A stretch of 64,000 bases of DNA, taken from the NCBI GenBank assembly GCA_023653055.1, contig JAMNXR010000001.1:124001-188000 (forward strand), in the 5' to 3' direction. This document shows positions 9,120 to 18,837 of the stretch, one piece after another. The number at the start of each line of letters is the position of its first letter. Within the stretch, counting starts at the first letter, position 1. The notes beneath the pieces were generated by a model, which was not told the origin of the DNA, ran no database searches, and saw only the letters and a program-made list of their open reading frames with translations. This stretch comes from Burkholderiaceae bacterium. GTDB taxonomy: Bacteria; Pseudomonadota; Gammaproteobacteria; Burkholderiales; Burkholderiaceae_B. The translations under genes were made by a program, and so were the position numbers.

Positions 9120-10103
9120 TCACGAAGACGTGATTAGCAAATCTGTAAAGCCTCCGTTTAAACCGATTTTCTTGTAAAGATCATCTAGGTTTTCTGAACT
9201 CAGCCGTTCAGGCAAACCCGTACCGCTAAGGTCGATGAACTGCGTGTATTGACCGCCCAGTACCGCCTCTTTAAACAATTGAAACGAGCCGAGGCGACTC
9301 ATCCCATAGGGCCAAAACTCAACAATTAGCGGTATACCGGCGGCCAAGGCGCTTTTTGCTCCCGACAGGATATAACCCTCGTAACCTTGGGTATCCATCC
9401 AAATCACCGCGTCATTCTTGTTTAATTCGCTGCATACTTTATCGAACGGCTCTGACTGCACTACGATGGTCGATCGGTTAATCTCGCCATGCAAACCTGG
9501 CTCGGTCGACAGGCGGACGCGGTGATCTCCGTAATTCGATTCTGATAATTCAAAGACCAGCTCTTCGCCGGCCTTTGCACCCAACGCGATATTAAAGGTT
9601 GAGATACGTTGATCCAGTCCGTTGAGGTGAATGTTGGCTTTCAAAATTGAGTAATTGAAAGGCTCAGGCTCAATGGCAATTGCCGACTTAAATATGCCGC
9701 GTTTGACCGCAGGTATGCAAACGGTGCCGATATTTGCACCAACATCTATCAATAAAGATTTTGTATGGTTCGGCCCAAGCAGTTTGATAACTTGCGCGAC
9801 ATTATCAGCGTCTTTTAAGCCTTGGGCATATACCATTCGACCAATAGTACTGTCGCAAGTAGAGACAATAAATGTCTCTTGACCTGTGTTAGCTGCTAGC
9901 ATGCCTCGCGTTGGTGTGGTGTCGAACACTAGTTTTTTGACCAACTGCGTTTTAAAGAGAGGTTCCCATAGAACAACTCTCAGAGATTTGAATACTAGTT
10001 TAAGCCCCACATAACTGAACTCAATTAATTTCCGTTTGAGTTGAACAATAAACGGTATTTTTTTTAGAAGTAACTTTACGGTTTTGACGGGTGAACTATG
10101 CAT
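9120..10103 (-). CDS. FkbM family methyltransferase
   Basis: The FkbM-type SAM methyltransferase core is clear: LLIDVGANIGTVCIPAVKRG, then AIAIEPEPFNYSILKANIHL and later VIWMDTQGYEGYILSGAKSAL. FkbM proteins O-methylate sugars or other small substrates and are common in surface-glycan loci. The ATG at 10103 begins two bases after the upstream stop (327 residues). An ATG at 10199 would extend it by 32 residues but overlap the upstream gene by 94 bp and has AAGG directly abutting it. The start is therefore uncertain. The N-terminal about 70 residues are basic and hydrophobic without a clear domain. Confidence 0.85.
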   Translation of the reverse strand: MHSSPVKTVKLLLKKIPFIVQLKRKLIEFSYVGLKLVFKSLRVVLWEPLFKTQLVKKLVFDTTPTRGMLAANTGQETFIVSTCDSTIGRMVYAQGLKDADNVAQVIKLLGPNHTKSLLIDVGANIGTVCIPAVKRGIFKSAIAIEPEPFNYSILKANIHLNGLDQRISTFNIALGAKAGEELVFELSESNYGDHRVRLSTEPGLHGEINRSTIVVQSEPFDKVCSELNKNDAVIWMDTQGYEGYILSGAKSALAAGIPLIVEFWPYGMSRLGSFQLFKEAVLGGQYTQFIDLSGTGLPERLSSENLDDLYKKIGLNGGFTDLLITSS

Positions 10104-10105
10104 AT

Positions 10106-11044
10106 TCAATATAAAGACTTGGTTAACGAGTGCGCAGTTCGAATTTTCAACTTTTGCCTGTAAAACTCTTTTAGCGTAAAGGCTAAAAGTTTCATCCATC
10201 CTTGTTTTTGATGGAGAATAGAATCAACATTCTCGTACGTAATGTGCTTAAAACCCAGAAGCGACACCCAAAAAATCTGTGTATTGCTGAGGATACCTTC
10301 AAATCCCCAGCGAAGGTAGGCTAGCGAGCTCTGCGACTGACCTGAACAAAGTATATTTGATAATCCGACCAGTTCTTGCTCGCTGAAAAGGGATACGTCA
10401 AAACCTTCATGGGTATCTACGACAGTTTTGATAATAATATCTGCGATCCACTGTGCATGAGAGGTGTACGGTGAGCGTGGAACGTATTGATTTAATTTGC
10501 CAATTAAGAACGAATGCTCAGCCTTTGTGCACGAAAAAAATTGAATAGTGAATGCGTTGAATCTTGCTGGCAACAATCCTAAAATAGGAGTCAATGACTG
10601 GAAGTAGGGTTGATGGAACTCTAACAGTGACCCATAAAGAACTGATCGATTTTTAGAAAAAAAATCGATTTTCGACAACATAATTGTATCGGCATCCCAC
10701 ATCACTATGGGAAGGCTGTGGGCATTTTGCTCAATAAGAAATGAAATTTTTAAAACTTGCTGGTAATACCAACCTAGGCGCGTACCGGTATACGTTTTAC
10801 CGGTTTTTGCACTGAAATACTCGTTCGCTCTAACCGAAAAGTTATCGAAACTGATCAGAGTGTTTTCTGGAATTATTTTTACATTTGAAAAAACCTGGAA
10901 TTCTTTAGAAAATAATTCAACGGCTGAGTTAGGGCATATTATTGAAAAATCAGGATTACCATAAAATCGGTTAACTTGAGGTATGGATCTCTTGAGAATG
11001 GGAATATTGTTTGGCAGGGAAACCGTAAAGAAATTGTGACGCAT
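10106..11044 (-). CDS. DUF6492-type protein, putative glycosyltransferase
   Basis: A 312-residue protein resembling the DUF6492 family of polysaccharide clusters. Characteristic pieces are GTRLGWYYQQVLKISF near residue 87 and an acidic VMWDADTIML, a DxD-like motif expected of a GT-A glycosyltransferase. Function in the family is not established by experiment as far as I know; a transferase role is inferred from the DxD motif and neighbours. It is the first gene of the minus-strand operon 6401-11044 and is divergent from the ABC transporter at 11203. Confidence 0.7.
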   Translation of the reverse strand: MRHNFFTVSLPNNIPILKRSIPQVNRFYGNPDFSIICPNSAVELFSKEFQVFSNVKIIPENTLISFDNFSVRANEYFSAKTGKTYTGTRLGWYYQQVLKISFLIEQNAHSLPIVMWDADTIMLSKIDFFSKNRSVLYGSLLEFHQPYFQSLTPILGLLPARFNAFTIQFFSCTKAEHSFLIGKLNQYVPRSPYTSHAQWIADIIIKTVVDTHEGFDVSLFSEQELVGLSNILCSGQSQSSLAYLRWGFEGILSNTQIFWVSLLGFKHITYENVDSILHQKQGWMKLLAFTLKEFYRQKLKIRTAHSLTKSLY

Positions 11045-11202
11045 AGTTATTTTTTATAATGACGCTAATTTGTAAGATCCTGAAATCAGTAATCAAAATA
11101 CCACATTAAGTCAATTGGTAGGACACGATGAACGTTACAATATGTGCCAGAGTCATTGGCTATCAAGGAAATTGTGAATACAGTTACTAAAGTGTGTTGG
11201 GG

Positions 11203-12999
11203 ATGAAAGAGCAACGAACCCAAGCGCTTTTGCCTTTACTGCGTCGCCTTTGGCAACACATCAGTTTACGCCGGCGTAGACAGTTTGCTTTGTTATTTTT
11301 ATTGATGGTTGCTTGCTCGATCGGTGAAATCGTAAGCATAGGAACGATCCTGCCATTTCTGGCCGTACTGATCTCACCCGAGAGATTATTCGATATACAG
11401 TTTGTAAAAATAGCAGCGACGTACTTTGGCGTGACAGAGCCCAGGGACCTATTGTTTCCCTTAACAGTTTTATTCTCTTCCGCGGCATTATTATCTGGCG
11501 CGTTACGGCTGTCTTTACTGTGGGCTCAAACTCGGCTGAGCCAAGCGCTAGGCGCGGATCTTAGTATTAGCATTTATCGAAGAAGCCTTTTTCAGCCTTA
11601 TGAGGTACAGATCTCGAGAAATAGCAGTGACTTGATTGCGGGTATTTCAGGCAAAGCCAGTAACGTCGTAAATTGCGCAATCGTTCCAATCCTAGTGATT
11701 GCTAGTTCATGTTTGATGTTATTTGCGATTATTTCGACATTGATCGCACTTGAGCCTAAAGTGGCGCTAATGGCTTTTGCAGGGTTTGGGCTGATCTACG
11801 GGGCGGTGAGCTTAGTTGTAAAAAAACAGCTTAAAGTGAACGGAGAAAGAGTCAACCGAGAGTCAACGCAAGTCATTAAAGCCTTACAAGAGGGATTAGG
11901 AGGAATACGAGACGTTCTTATTGATGGAACTCAAAATATTTATTGCGATGTGTATCGAAAGGCCGATGTTTCGCTCAGATCGGCTCATGCAAGCATTAGT
12001 ACGATTGGCAATAGCCCAAGGTTTGTAATTGAGGCGCTTGGTATAGTTTTAATTGCAGTGCTTGCTTATGGCTTGGCGAGCAGAGAAGAAGGTGTCGCTG
12101 GTGCCGTTCCTTTGCTAGGTGCCCTCGCACTAGGTGCGCAACGTTTATTACCAATCCTGCAGCAAGCTTATTCGAGTTGGGCAGGTATGGTCGGCGGCCA
12201 AGCCTTGTTGGCAGAGGCGCTGGACTTGCTTGAGCAACCCCTTCCGCCTTATGTAGACCAACCGATACCTAGCCCGATCCCGTTTCGAAGCACTATCAGC
12301 GCCGAGGCGCTATCGTTTCATTACGCTGCTAAAAATGTGAATGTAATTGAGAATATTAGTTTCACAATACCTAGAGGGGCCCGCGTTGGGATTATTGGCT
12401 CAACGGGTAGTGGTAAAAGTACGCTGCTCGACATCCTGATGGGGTTACTTACACCAACTTCAGGCTGCCTGAAGATAGATGGCAAGACTGTGACAGAAGA
12501 AAACTATCGATCATGGCAGGCGCACATTGCACATGTGCCCCAAGTGATTTTTCTTGCTGATACCTCGATCGCTGAAAACATTGCTCTTGGGTTACCTGCC
12601 ACCGAAATTGATCTGACTAGGGTGAAGCTTTGTGCACAACAAGCCCAAATCGCTGAGACGATTGATTCATGGGATCAAGGCTACGGCACAAGTGTGGGCG
12701 AGCGTGGAGTGAAGTTGTCAGGAGGCCAACGCCAAAGAATTGGGATCGCGCGCGCGCTTTATAAGCGGGCAGACGTCATTATTTTTGATGAAGCGACAAG
12801 CGCCCTAGACAATGAGACAGAAACGGCTGTAATGCATTCGATCAACAGCCTTTCAACTGAGCTAACGCTCATTATGGTTGCTCATCGGTTAAGTACACTG
12901 AAAAATTGTACGCATATCATTAAGATTAATAACGGGCGTATAGAGCGCGTTGGATCATACGCAGAAATTATCGGCGAACAGGCGCTGCATGGAAGTTAA
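11203..12999 (+). CDS. Fused ABC transporter, PglK/MsbA type glycan flippase candidate
   Basis: About 598 residues in the half-transporter layout. An N-terminal transmembrane domain (about residues 20-330, with helices such as FALLFLLMVACSIGEIVSI) is followed by an ATPase. Walker A GSTGSGKST is at residues 399-407, signature LSGGQRQRIGIARAL follows, and Walker B IIFDEATSALD has D529/E530. Homodimers of this type flip lipid-linked oligosaccharides (PglK) or lipid A (MsbA). It is the only export candidate I can identify in the window; no Wzx or Wzm/Wzt is seen. The ATG at 11203 is preferred to a GTG at 11194. Confidence 0.88.
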   Translation: MKEQRTQALLPLLRRLWQHISLRRRRQFALLFLLMVACSIGEIVSIGTILPFLAVLISPERLFDIQFVKIAATYFGVTEPRDLLFPLTVLFSSAALLSGALRLSLLWAQTRLSQALGADLSISIYRRSLFQPYEVQISRNSSDLIAGISGKASNVVNCAIVPILVIASSCLMLFAIISTLIALEPKVALMAFAGFGLIYGAVSLVVKKQLKVNGERVNRESTQVIKALQEGLGGIRDVLIDGTQNIYCDVYRKADVSLRSAHASISTIGNSPRFVIEALGIVLIAVLAYGLASREEGVAGAVPLLGALALGAQRLLPILQQAYSSWAGMVGGQALLAEALDLLEQPLPPYVDQPIPSPIPFRSTISAEALSFHYAAKNVNVIENISFTIPRGARVGIIGSTGSGKSTLLDILMGLLTPTSGCLKIDGKTVTEENYRSWQAHIAHVPQVIFLADTSIAENIALGLPATEIDLTRVKLCAQQAQIAETIDSWDQGYGTSVGERGVKLSGGQRQRIGIARALYKRADVIIFDEATSALDNETETAVMHSINSLSTELTLIMVAHRLSTLKNCTHIIKINNGRIERVGSYAEIIGEQALHGS

Positions 13000-13002
13000 G
13001 CC

Positions 13003-13737
13003 CTATCTTTTCGAAGCGATAACATGATATCCCATGCACAAAGTATCTATCGACAGTGCTGTTTTTTTTCTGGTTGAATAAAATAAGAAAGCTGGCAAAA
13101 GCAAGATTTTCGCAAATATGGAATGAGTCGAAAGCGTGCGAGCCAATTCAACTGCCAACCAACTATTGTAGTCACCCACTGGAGAGATACTTTCGATCTT
13201 CAGGCCGTGCTCTGTCAAAACCTTTTCATACCAGCGATCGCTAAAGCCTGAGTAGAAAAAATACGGATCAAAGTGTCTGAGGCAATTGCTTGGTGCCGTG
13301 AGGATCAGCTTGCCATTTTTTGAGAGTAACCGCGAGAACTCTTTTACTGTTTCATTGGGGTAGGGAATATGTTCAAAAACTTCCGTACATAAAATCACAT
13401 CAAAAGATTGATCCGCAGCTTCAATATTCCAAATATCGCCTACATAATCGATTTGACCATATTGGTAGTTTGCGAGACTATCTGGGCCTTGATTACTGAG
13501 TACTTGCTTTTCGTCAATTGTGTACTTGCCGAAATCCTGGCTCTTATAAATCAGATGGTCGCAATATTTTCTGTATCGCTGGCTACCACAGCCAGCATCG
13601 AGGATCTTACTATTTTTCTCCAACTGAGCTAACTGCGCGGTGATGAAGGTATCGCGTTCAAATTGGTTATTGAGTTGCTGCTGTATTTTTTTGTAAAAAG
13701 AGCGAGACTTCACAAATTTAGCTAACTGCTTCAACAT
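13003..13737 (-). CDS. Class I SAM-dependent methyltransferase
   Basis: A 244-residue protein with the SAM-binding motif KILDAGCGSQRYRKYC near residue 45, motif II-like SFDVILCTEVFEHIPYP and LLSKNGKLILTAPS. This is the standard Methyltransf_11/23 pattern. AAAGGA lies six bases before the ATG. The substrate is unknown, presumably a glycan component given the surroundings. It heads the end of a long minus-strand run, and its stop lies only three bases from that of the convergent ABC transporter. Confidence 0.8.
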   Translation of the reverse strand: MLKQLAKFVKSRSFYKKIQQQLNNQFERDTFITAQLAQLEKNSKILDAGCGSQRYRKYCDHLIYKSQDFGKYTIDEKQVLSNQGPDSLANYQYGQIDYVGDIWNIEAADQSFDVILCTEVFEHIPYPNETVKEFSRLLSKNGKLILTAPSNCLRHFDPYFFYSGFSDRWYEKVLTEHGLKIESISPVGDYNSWLAVELARTLSTHSIFAKILLLPAFLFYSTRKKTALSIDTLCMGYHVIASKR

Positions 13738-13773
13738 AGAATTCCTTTATTTTCGATCTAAAAGCCGAACGAT

Positions 13774-15357
13774 TTATTTGATTTGGCAGGCTTTAGGCAG
13801 CATCAGCATGAGTGTGTGATCAACCGGCACAAAGACCATGCTTGGTGTCGAATATTTCTTATAAATAAAGTAACCCGCCGGGGCAACAAATGATTCGACC
13901 TCTTCATTTGGGAACAAGCGCAAAATCATGACATCGAGGTCTTTTTGCTTTTCTTCAATGGGCAGAATATCGGGGCGAATCATTTCATACGCTGGGTGCA
14001 TGAGCGGATTGTCAAAAGGCAAAACTTGATACTTTTTAAATGGACTGATGACGTGAAGAAACACGTCGATCGAGTAATTGAAGTGATATTTCACACCACA
14101 ATTTAGATTTTTGATCGACGCCATGTCGTTTGATAACTGGGTGTAGTACTCGGTTACAGGCTCGGGCCAAAGTTGGTATTTAAAAATAGCAGGCTCACGC
14201 ACCATTTTTGCATTTGATATTGTTTCATTAGAGGGCACGAAGTAATTGCCAGACTCAACTGTTGTTGGAGGTAAGACAAATATAAAAACGATACTCGTTA
14301 AAATAAAAAAGATGTGATCCAATTTTATTTTTTTAAGTAAGACATAAACAATGATCAGGCCAATAATAGAGCCTGTTGCGACTCTGAATATTTCGGGTAA
14401 ATGCAATATCTGGCCCACACACAGCAGTGATAGGATCGAGGTCTTTGCTAAACCCGCTTGCTTGGACAGGCTAGATCGTCGAAAGAGGAGTACCAAGCAA
14501 AAGATGACGTTGACTAATATCATCAAATAAATAACGATTAGTCGTAAATTTAGTTGAGAAAATCCCCAGATAGCTATTCTAATGAAGCTATCAAATATAC
14601 TTACCCTATCCATATGTTGAAACATTTTCGGTGTTGCAACAAACGGTAGCGTCCAAGATAATCCGAACCAATATCCGGCTAAATCATTGGCGGTTAAATA
14701 AATGCCAAAGATACCCAAAGGAAGAAAAAAACCACCCATCGAAAAGAAGAATTGTGAAAGGCTGGTGCGCCAAGTGGCGTGGTTTGCATAGAGATTAATT
14801 CCAGGTGCGATAAGTAACATAAAAATTGCTACCGCGACATATTCTGATCGAGCCAACGCCGCCAACGAAAAAAGTAAACCGCTAGTGAAACTTTCGAGTT
14901 TTGTTGGACAATCTTTGGCTAGATAAAAAGTCCCGCCAATCAAAAATGGAAACGCAATGTAGTTTGGCCATGGATAAATAACAACGGGGTGTATCAACAC
15001 ACAGCTGCACAAAACATAAAAAGAAAGTCTTGGGTCTTGCGTTAAGCCGACCGCCAAACGAAATAAAATCCATAAACCTAACCCATAAAAAGCGATCGTA
15101 ACGACTTGAAGTGAAATCAGGCTTTGCGACGTTAATTCAAAAAATGCGCCCTGAATGAGTGGCGTGAGAATTCCGTAGCCAATTCCAATATCGCGGTAGG
15201 GGGCTAGGCCACCAAGCAGATCTTTGGTATAGCTCAGCATGAGCCCCCAGTGGTGAGGGTCTACAGAGTAAATCCCCTGCCAAAGTGAAAAAATGCCGGA
15301 GAAAAAAATAACTAAAATCGCCGCTAAGCTGTAACTCCGATAGGGTTTATGGTTCAA
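13774..15357 (-). CDS. Polytopic membrane protein, GT-C glycosyltransferase-like
   Basis: A 527-residue integral membrane protein with about ten to twelve hydrophobic helices and a soluble C-terminal tail of about 150 residues. The first periplasmic loop contains VDPHHWGLMLSYTKDLLGG and PYRDIGIGYG. An acidic loop after helix 1 is the usual layout of GT-C (GT39/83-like) enzymes that use polyprenyl-phosphate sugars. It may instead be a polymerase-like protein. The start is a TTG with GGAG five bases upstream; no ATG is suitably placed. Not homologous in any obvious way to the other large membrane proteins of the locus beyond topology. Confidence 0.6.
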   Translation of the reverse strand: MNHKPYRSYSLAAILVIFFSGIFSLWQGIYSVDPHHWGLMLSYTKDLLGGLAPYRDIGIGYGILTPLIQGAFFELTSQSLISLQVVTIAFYGLGLWILFRLAVGLTQDPRLSFYVLCSCVLIHPVVIYPWPNYIAFPFLIGGTFYLAKDCPTKLESFTSGLLFSLAALARSEYVAVAIFMLLIAPGINLYANHATWRTSLSQFFFSMGGFFLPLGIFGIYLTANDLAGYWFGLSWTLPFVATPKMFQHMDRVSIFDSFIRIAIWGFSQLNLRLIVIYLMILVNVIFCLVLLFRRSSLSKQAGLAKTSILSLLCVGQILHLPEIFRVATGSIIGLIIVYVLLKKIKLDHIFFILTSIVFIFVLPPTTVESGNYFVPSNETISNAKMVREPAIFKYQLWPEPVTEYYTQLSNDMASIKNLNCGVKYHFNYSIDVFLHVISPFKKYQVLPFDNPLMHPAYEMIRPDILPIEEKQKDLDVMILRLFPNEEVESFVAPAGYFIYKKYSTPSMVFVPVDHTLMLMLPKACQIK

Positions 15358-15418
15358 AGCTTTCTCCGCCTCGGGGCATAATTTATCTCAGATGCGCAAA
15401 GGTAGTTCGTGGGGTCAC

Positions 15419-16573
15419 CTAAGCCGTTTTAGCACTCATTGCTAAGCGGCTAACAACTTGGCATTGCTGATCTTCAGTTAGGCCGACAAAGAGAGGTAGC
15501 CTCACAAGTCGCTCGGACTGTAAGTCTGTTATGTCGAGACTTCCGTGCGTTCTTCCGTAGCGAACTCCAGCTGGGGACGAATGTAACGGGACGTAATGGA
15601 AAACAGCACTGATTGATTGCATTTTAAAGTCCTTTAGTAAGGCTTCTCTTTGGTGCGCAGAAGGCAAGAGCACATAGTAAAGGTGGCCGTTGTGTATGCA
15701 GTCACTAGGCACAATGGGTCGACGCAAAAGGCCCGCCGCTTCGAGGGGCTCGAGCAATTGATGATACCGCTGCCAGCTTGCTATCCTTTGGTCTGTGATT
15801 CGTTGGGCATCTTCGAGTTGTGCCCATAAAAAGGCCGCAATCAACTCACCCGGTAGAAACGAAGATCCTATGTCCTGCCAAGTGTACTTATCAACCTCAC
15901 CCCGGAAAAATCGGCCCCGGTCGGTACCTTTCTCTCGAATGATCTCAGCCCGCTGTGCTAAGTTTTTGTCGTTAACAATAAGTGCACCACCCTCACCAGA
16001 GATTACGTTTTTTGTTTCGTGAAAGCTTAGTGTGCCGAGGTCCCCAATGGAGCCAAGGGGTTTGCCTCGATAGCTCGCCATCATCCCCTGGGCTGCGTCC
16101 TCAACAACCTTAAGGCCGTGCTTACGGGCAATACTCATTAACCGATCCATATTGCAGGCAACACCCGCGTAATGAACGGCGACAATTGCCTTGGTTCTTG
16201 GTGTTATCGCATCTTCAATTTTTTCTTCATCAAGATTTAGCGTGTCTTCTCGTATGTCAACAAATACCGGTACTGCTCCACGCAGAACGAATGCGTTTGC
16301 TGTTGATACAAAAGTATAAGAGGGCATGATTACTTCATCACCCTGCTCGATGTCCAGAAGAAGGGCTGTCATCTCAAGAGCAGCAGTACACGAGTGTGTG
16401 AGAAGTGCTCTTGCGCACCCAGAGTGCGCTTCGAGCCATTCGTGACAGCGCTTGGTAAACGGACCGTCACCTGCCAATTTGCCATTGAAATGAGCTTCAG
16501 CGATGTAGAGGAGTTCTTTCCCCGTCATATGGGGAAAATTAAATGGGGTGCGATCAAATGGAAGATTGCTCAT
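15419..16573 (-). CDS. wecE: dTDP-4-amino-4,6-dideoxygalactose transaminase
   Basis: A 384-residue DegT/DnrJ/EryC1 aminotransferase that I recognise as WecE/RffA from extended matches such as GDEVIMPSYTFVSTANAFVL, HYAGVACNMD, REKGTDRGRFFRG and KYTWQDIGSS. The PLP-binding lysine is K188 (SFHETKN) and the cofactor aspartate is D159 (VVEDAAQG). WecE converts dTDP-4-keto-6-deoxy-D-glucose to dTDP-4-amino-4,6-dideoxy-D-galactose using glutamate. The substrate could come from the rfbB product encoded at 58932. A GGGAG site lies about nine bases before the ATG. An acetyltransferase encoded at 18834 could complete dTDP-Fuc4NAc. Confidence 0.93.
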   Translation of the reverse strand: MSNLPFDRTPFNFPHMTGKELLYIAEAHFNGKLAGDGPFTKRCHEWLEAHSGCARALLTHSCTAALEMTALLLDIEQGDEVIMPSYTFVSTANAFVLRGAVPVFVDIREDTLNLDEEKIEDAITPRTKAIVAVHYAGVACNMDRLMSIARKHGLKVVEDAAQGMMASYRGKPLGSIGDLGTLSFHETKNVISGEGGALIVNDKNLAQRAEIIREKGTDRGRFFRGEVDKYTWQDIGSSFLPGELIAAFLWAQLEDAQRITDQRIASWQRYHQLLEPLEAAGLLRRPIVPSDCIHNGHLYYVLLPSAHQREALLKDFKMQSISAVFHYVPLHSSPAGVRYGRTHGSLDITDLQSERLVRLPLFVGLTEDQQCQVVSRLAMSAKTA

Positions 16574-16887
16574 CGACTTATTCTCCCTCTTACAAATGGC
16601 TTTGAAGCATTAACGGGAAATGTCGGGACAAGCTTTATAGGGACATGTGCTAAGGACATGATTGATTCTATTAGGCGGTTTCAAGTGTGAGGAGAAGTCT
16701 TCGTCAGGACTGCTTACATATAAGTAAACTGGCAGCGCTTAAATGAAATTATTGACCGCGGCGAATTTTATTTTAACACCTCATGTTGGGAATACGGTCG
16801 CCACAGATCTAAGGCAAACAAGACTAAAAAGAGAAACCTTAATTAGGATGCAGGCTGCAGCTATTATTAATATATGGATTATTTCTA
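16574..16887. other. Intergenic region, 314 bp, no gene seen
   Basis: This stretch lies between wecE and the methyltransferase at 16888, both on the minus strand. It would therefore hold the wecE promoter and the end of the upstream transcript. Open frames here are short and unlike any family. I see no convincing hairpin-plus-T-tract terminator and no strong promoter match. The part near 16850-16880 is AT-rich. Confidence 0.5.
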
Positions 16888-17760
16888 TCAATTCCCTATG
16901 CGCTGAAGGACCACCAGCCGAGAGCCTCCGATGGGCAGTGGAACGCCAATCTTGATCAAAAGAAACTCTATTCGCATGATGGCGCTCAGAGTGCGGTCGA
17001 GCAAGGGGTTAAGCGCTAGCCCCTCGCTGCCGTCTGTGTGAGCCGAACTTCGCGCTGCTAGGCGAGAGGCTAACATCAAAGGCAGGAGCAGGGCGACGAA
17101 GGATGTGCTGCGCACAATCCGGAACCCAGCGGCCTCCACTTTAGTGTGTAGTTCGGTGGCACTATAGCGCCGTTGGTGACAGGCGACTTCGTCCACCGGA
17201 CTCCAGAGCCACATATGCTGTGGAACAGTGATCACACAGCCCCCCCCTGGTTTGATGGCGCGGTGGAAGTTTTGCAGCACTAACTCATCTTCAAATATGT
17301 GCTCGATTACATCGAATGCCGCTAGCACGTCGAATTCGGCTTCGTAGGGTAGCTTGCGCGCGTCCATCTGAACCAATTCAACGTTAGGCAGGCGTTGGCG
17401 AGCGAAGGCAAGCCCCGTAGTGTAAATCTCACTGCCAACTACTTTAGCATTGGGAAATGCTCGAGTGATATCTTGAAGCACAAATCCAGTGCCGCAGCCG
17501 ACTTCGAGCAGTGACTGGAATCGAGGAAAGTATTTGTGCAGTGCCCACAGTACTATCGTGTTACGGGCACGGAACCAGAAGCTTTTCGCCTCTAATCGCG
17601 CCAAGCCTTCGAAGCTGTTCTGCGGAAATCCATCGTTCTGTCTCGCCAGTTCAGGCGCCCAAGCGAGAAAGTCATCAACCTGCGCTGGCACAAAGCCACA
17701 TTTCGAGCAGCCGTTCTTCACATGTATATTCTTGGCACTGCAGGACGGACACAAAAGCAT
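16888..17760 (-). CDS. Class I SAM methyltransferase with N-terminal zinc-ribbon-like motif
   Basis: A 290-residue protein beginning MLLCPSCSAKNIHVKNGCSKCGF, i.e. a CxxC...CxxC pair that could bind zinc. It is followed by a methyltransferase domain: LLEVGCGTGFVLQDITRAFP near residue 85, DVLAAFDVIEHIFEDE, and KPGGGCVITVPQHMW. This two-part layout is common in methyltransferases of polysaccharide loci. Composition is more GC-rich than the AT-rich parts of the cluster. The substrate is unknown. It is separated from wecE by 314 bp, so it may be its own transcription unit. Confidence 0.82.
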   Translation of the reverse strand: MLLCPSCSAKNIHVKNGCSKCGFVPAQVDDFLAWAPELARQNDGFPQNSFEGLARLEAKSFWFRARNTIVLWALHKYFPRFQSLLEVGCGTGFVLQDITRAFPNAKVVGSEIYTTGLAFARQRLPNVELVQMDARKLPYEAEFDVLAAFDVIEHIFEDELVLQNFHRAIKPGGGCVITVPQHMWLWSPVDEVACHQRRYSATELHTKVEAAGFRIVRSTSFVALLLPLMLASRLAARSSAHTDGSEGLALNPLLDRTLSAIMRIEFLLIKIGVPLPIGGSRLVVLQRIGN

Positions 17761-17913
17761 GGAAGGCTCACAAGAATAGGAATAGTTCAGAAACCTAAGT
17801 TGCAGAGATAAGAGGTCGAGAACACCGCTTGCCGTAATTAAAATTTTTCCTCTTTACCGATTCATATGTAAATGAACAACTGTGACATTATGATGGAGGA
17901 GAATAGAATAGGT

Positions 17914-18837
17914 TCAGCTGCTCTCGAGTATGGCTAAACCGAACCCCGTTATTCCATATCCATTGCCGTTATAGAGCATATACCGAGCGCCCTTGTGATC
18001 GAAGACAAACGGATATTCGATCATTTCAGAATCCCACCCGGTTGGGGAAACATCAATGCCAACACTATTCAAGTCCAACGTCCAAGTTATTCCATCTTCT
18101 GACCTCGCGTAGCCGATACGGTATTTTTCGCCAGCCCCGCTACGAAGCGAAAACCACATCTCAAAATCGCCGCTATTATTTCGAACTGTGGTTGGTCTTG
18201 AGAATGCTTGTGCAAGCCCGAGCTGATAAGGTACGGCTAGACCCATCCGACGCCAATTATTACCGTCGCCTGACGTAGCATGTTGAATGACATGCAGCAT
18301 CTCACCATTGCCGGCATTCCATGTGAGTGTTGATCCGTACCACATATCGAACCCACCCGATGGCCTCGCCTGCACCCAAGGGTAAGACAAGCTGATAGGG
18401 TCGGTGGAGTCGCTGCCCATAAAAGGCTCCTCACTTTCAAGTTCAAGGGTGCACTCCGGGGTCACGATCAGCCGACCTATATCACCTCTCCAATGGCCAT
18501 TAGGTGGATTCTGCCATCCCATGAATACCATATATTGCTTACCGTTCGCGTGGTAAACGTTTCCAATGCTAACGCCGTCAGAGTAAAAGCTACCAACTGA
18601 TCCGTGCTCGAAAAATGGAGAGAAATGTTCATTGACAACTACGCGCTGAACAATGTCAATATCAACCGCACCCACAGAGGATCGATTCTGTTCGTCGCGG
18701 CCACTAAAAAAGATGCGGTAAACATCACCTGCAATGCATATAGGCAATGGGTTGGCAGCATGTGAGATTAGCTTTGGATGTCGACTAATTACGTTAGGGA
18801 CATAAATCCGACCTAGTTTTTTCCAAATCTTAGTCAT
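17914..18837 (-). CDS. Five-bladed beta-propeller, GH43/GH32-like protein
   Basis: A 307-residue protein with repeated blade signatures: YRIFFSGRDEQNRSSVGAVD, KQYMVFMGWQ, FDMWYGSTLTW, FEMWFSLRSG, and a C-terminal EYPFVFDHKGARYMLYNGNG. These resemble the GH43/62/32/68 beta-propeller superfamily. Such proteins recur inside O-antigen loci, where their activity is usually unproven; a role in sugar processing, or a non-catalytic one, is equally possible. There is no signal peptide, so it should act in the cytoplasm, which is odd for a glycosidase. Its start overlaps the stop of the acetyltransferase gene as ATGA, indicating coupled translation. Confidence 0.7.
   Translation of the reverse strand: MTKIWKKLGRIYVPNVISRHPKLISHAANPLPICIAGDVYRIFFSGRDEQNRSSVGAVDIDIVQRVVVNEHFSPFFEHGSVGSFYSDGVSIGNVYHANGKQYMVFMGWQNPPNGHWRGDIGRLIVTPECTLELESEEPFMGSDSTDPISLSYPWVQARPSGGFDMWYGSTLTWNAGNGEMLHVIQHATSGDGNNWRRMGLAVPYQLGLAQAFSRPTTVRNNSGDFEMWFSLRSGAGEKYRIGYARSEDGITWTLDLNSVGIDVSPTGWDSEMIEYPFVFDHKGARYMLYNGNGYGITGFGLAILESS

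Noticed and set aside
16394-16955. Plus-strand open frames across the wecE upstream region
   Set aside because: They overlap the wecE coding strand or show no family resemblance.
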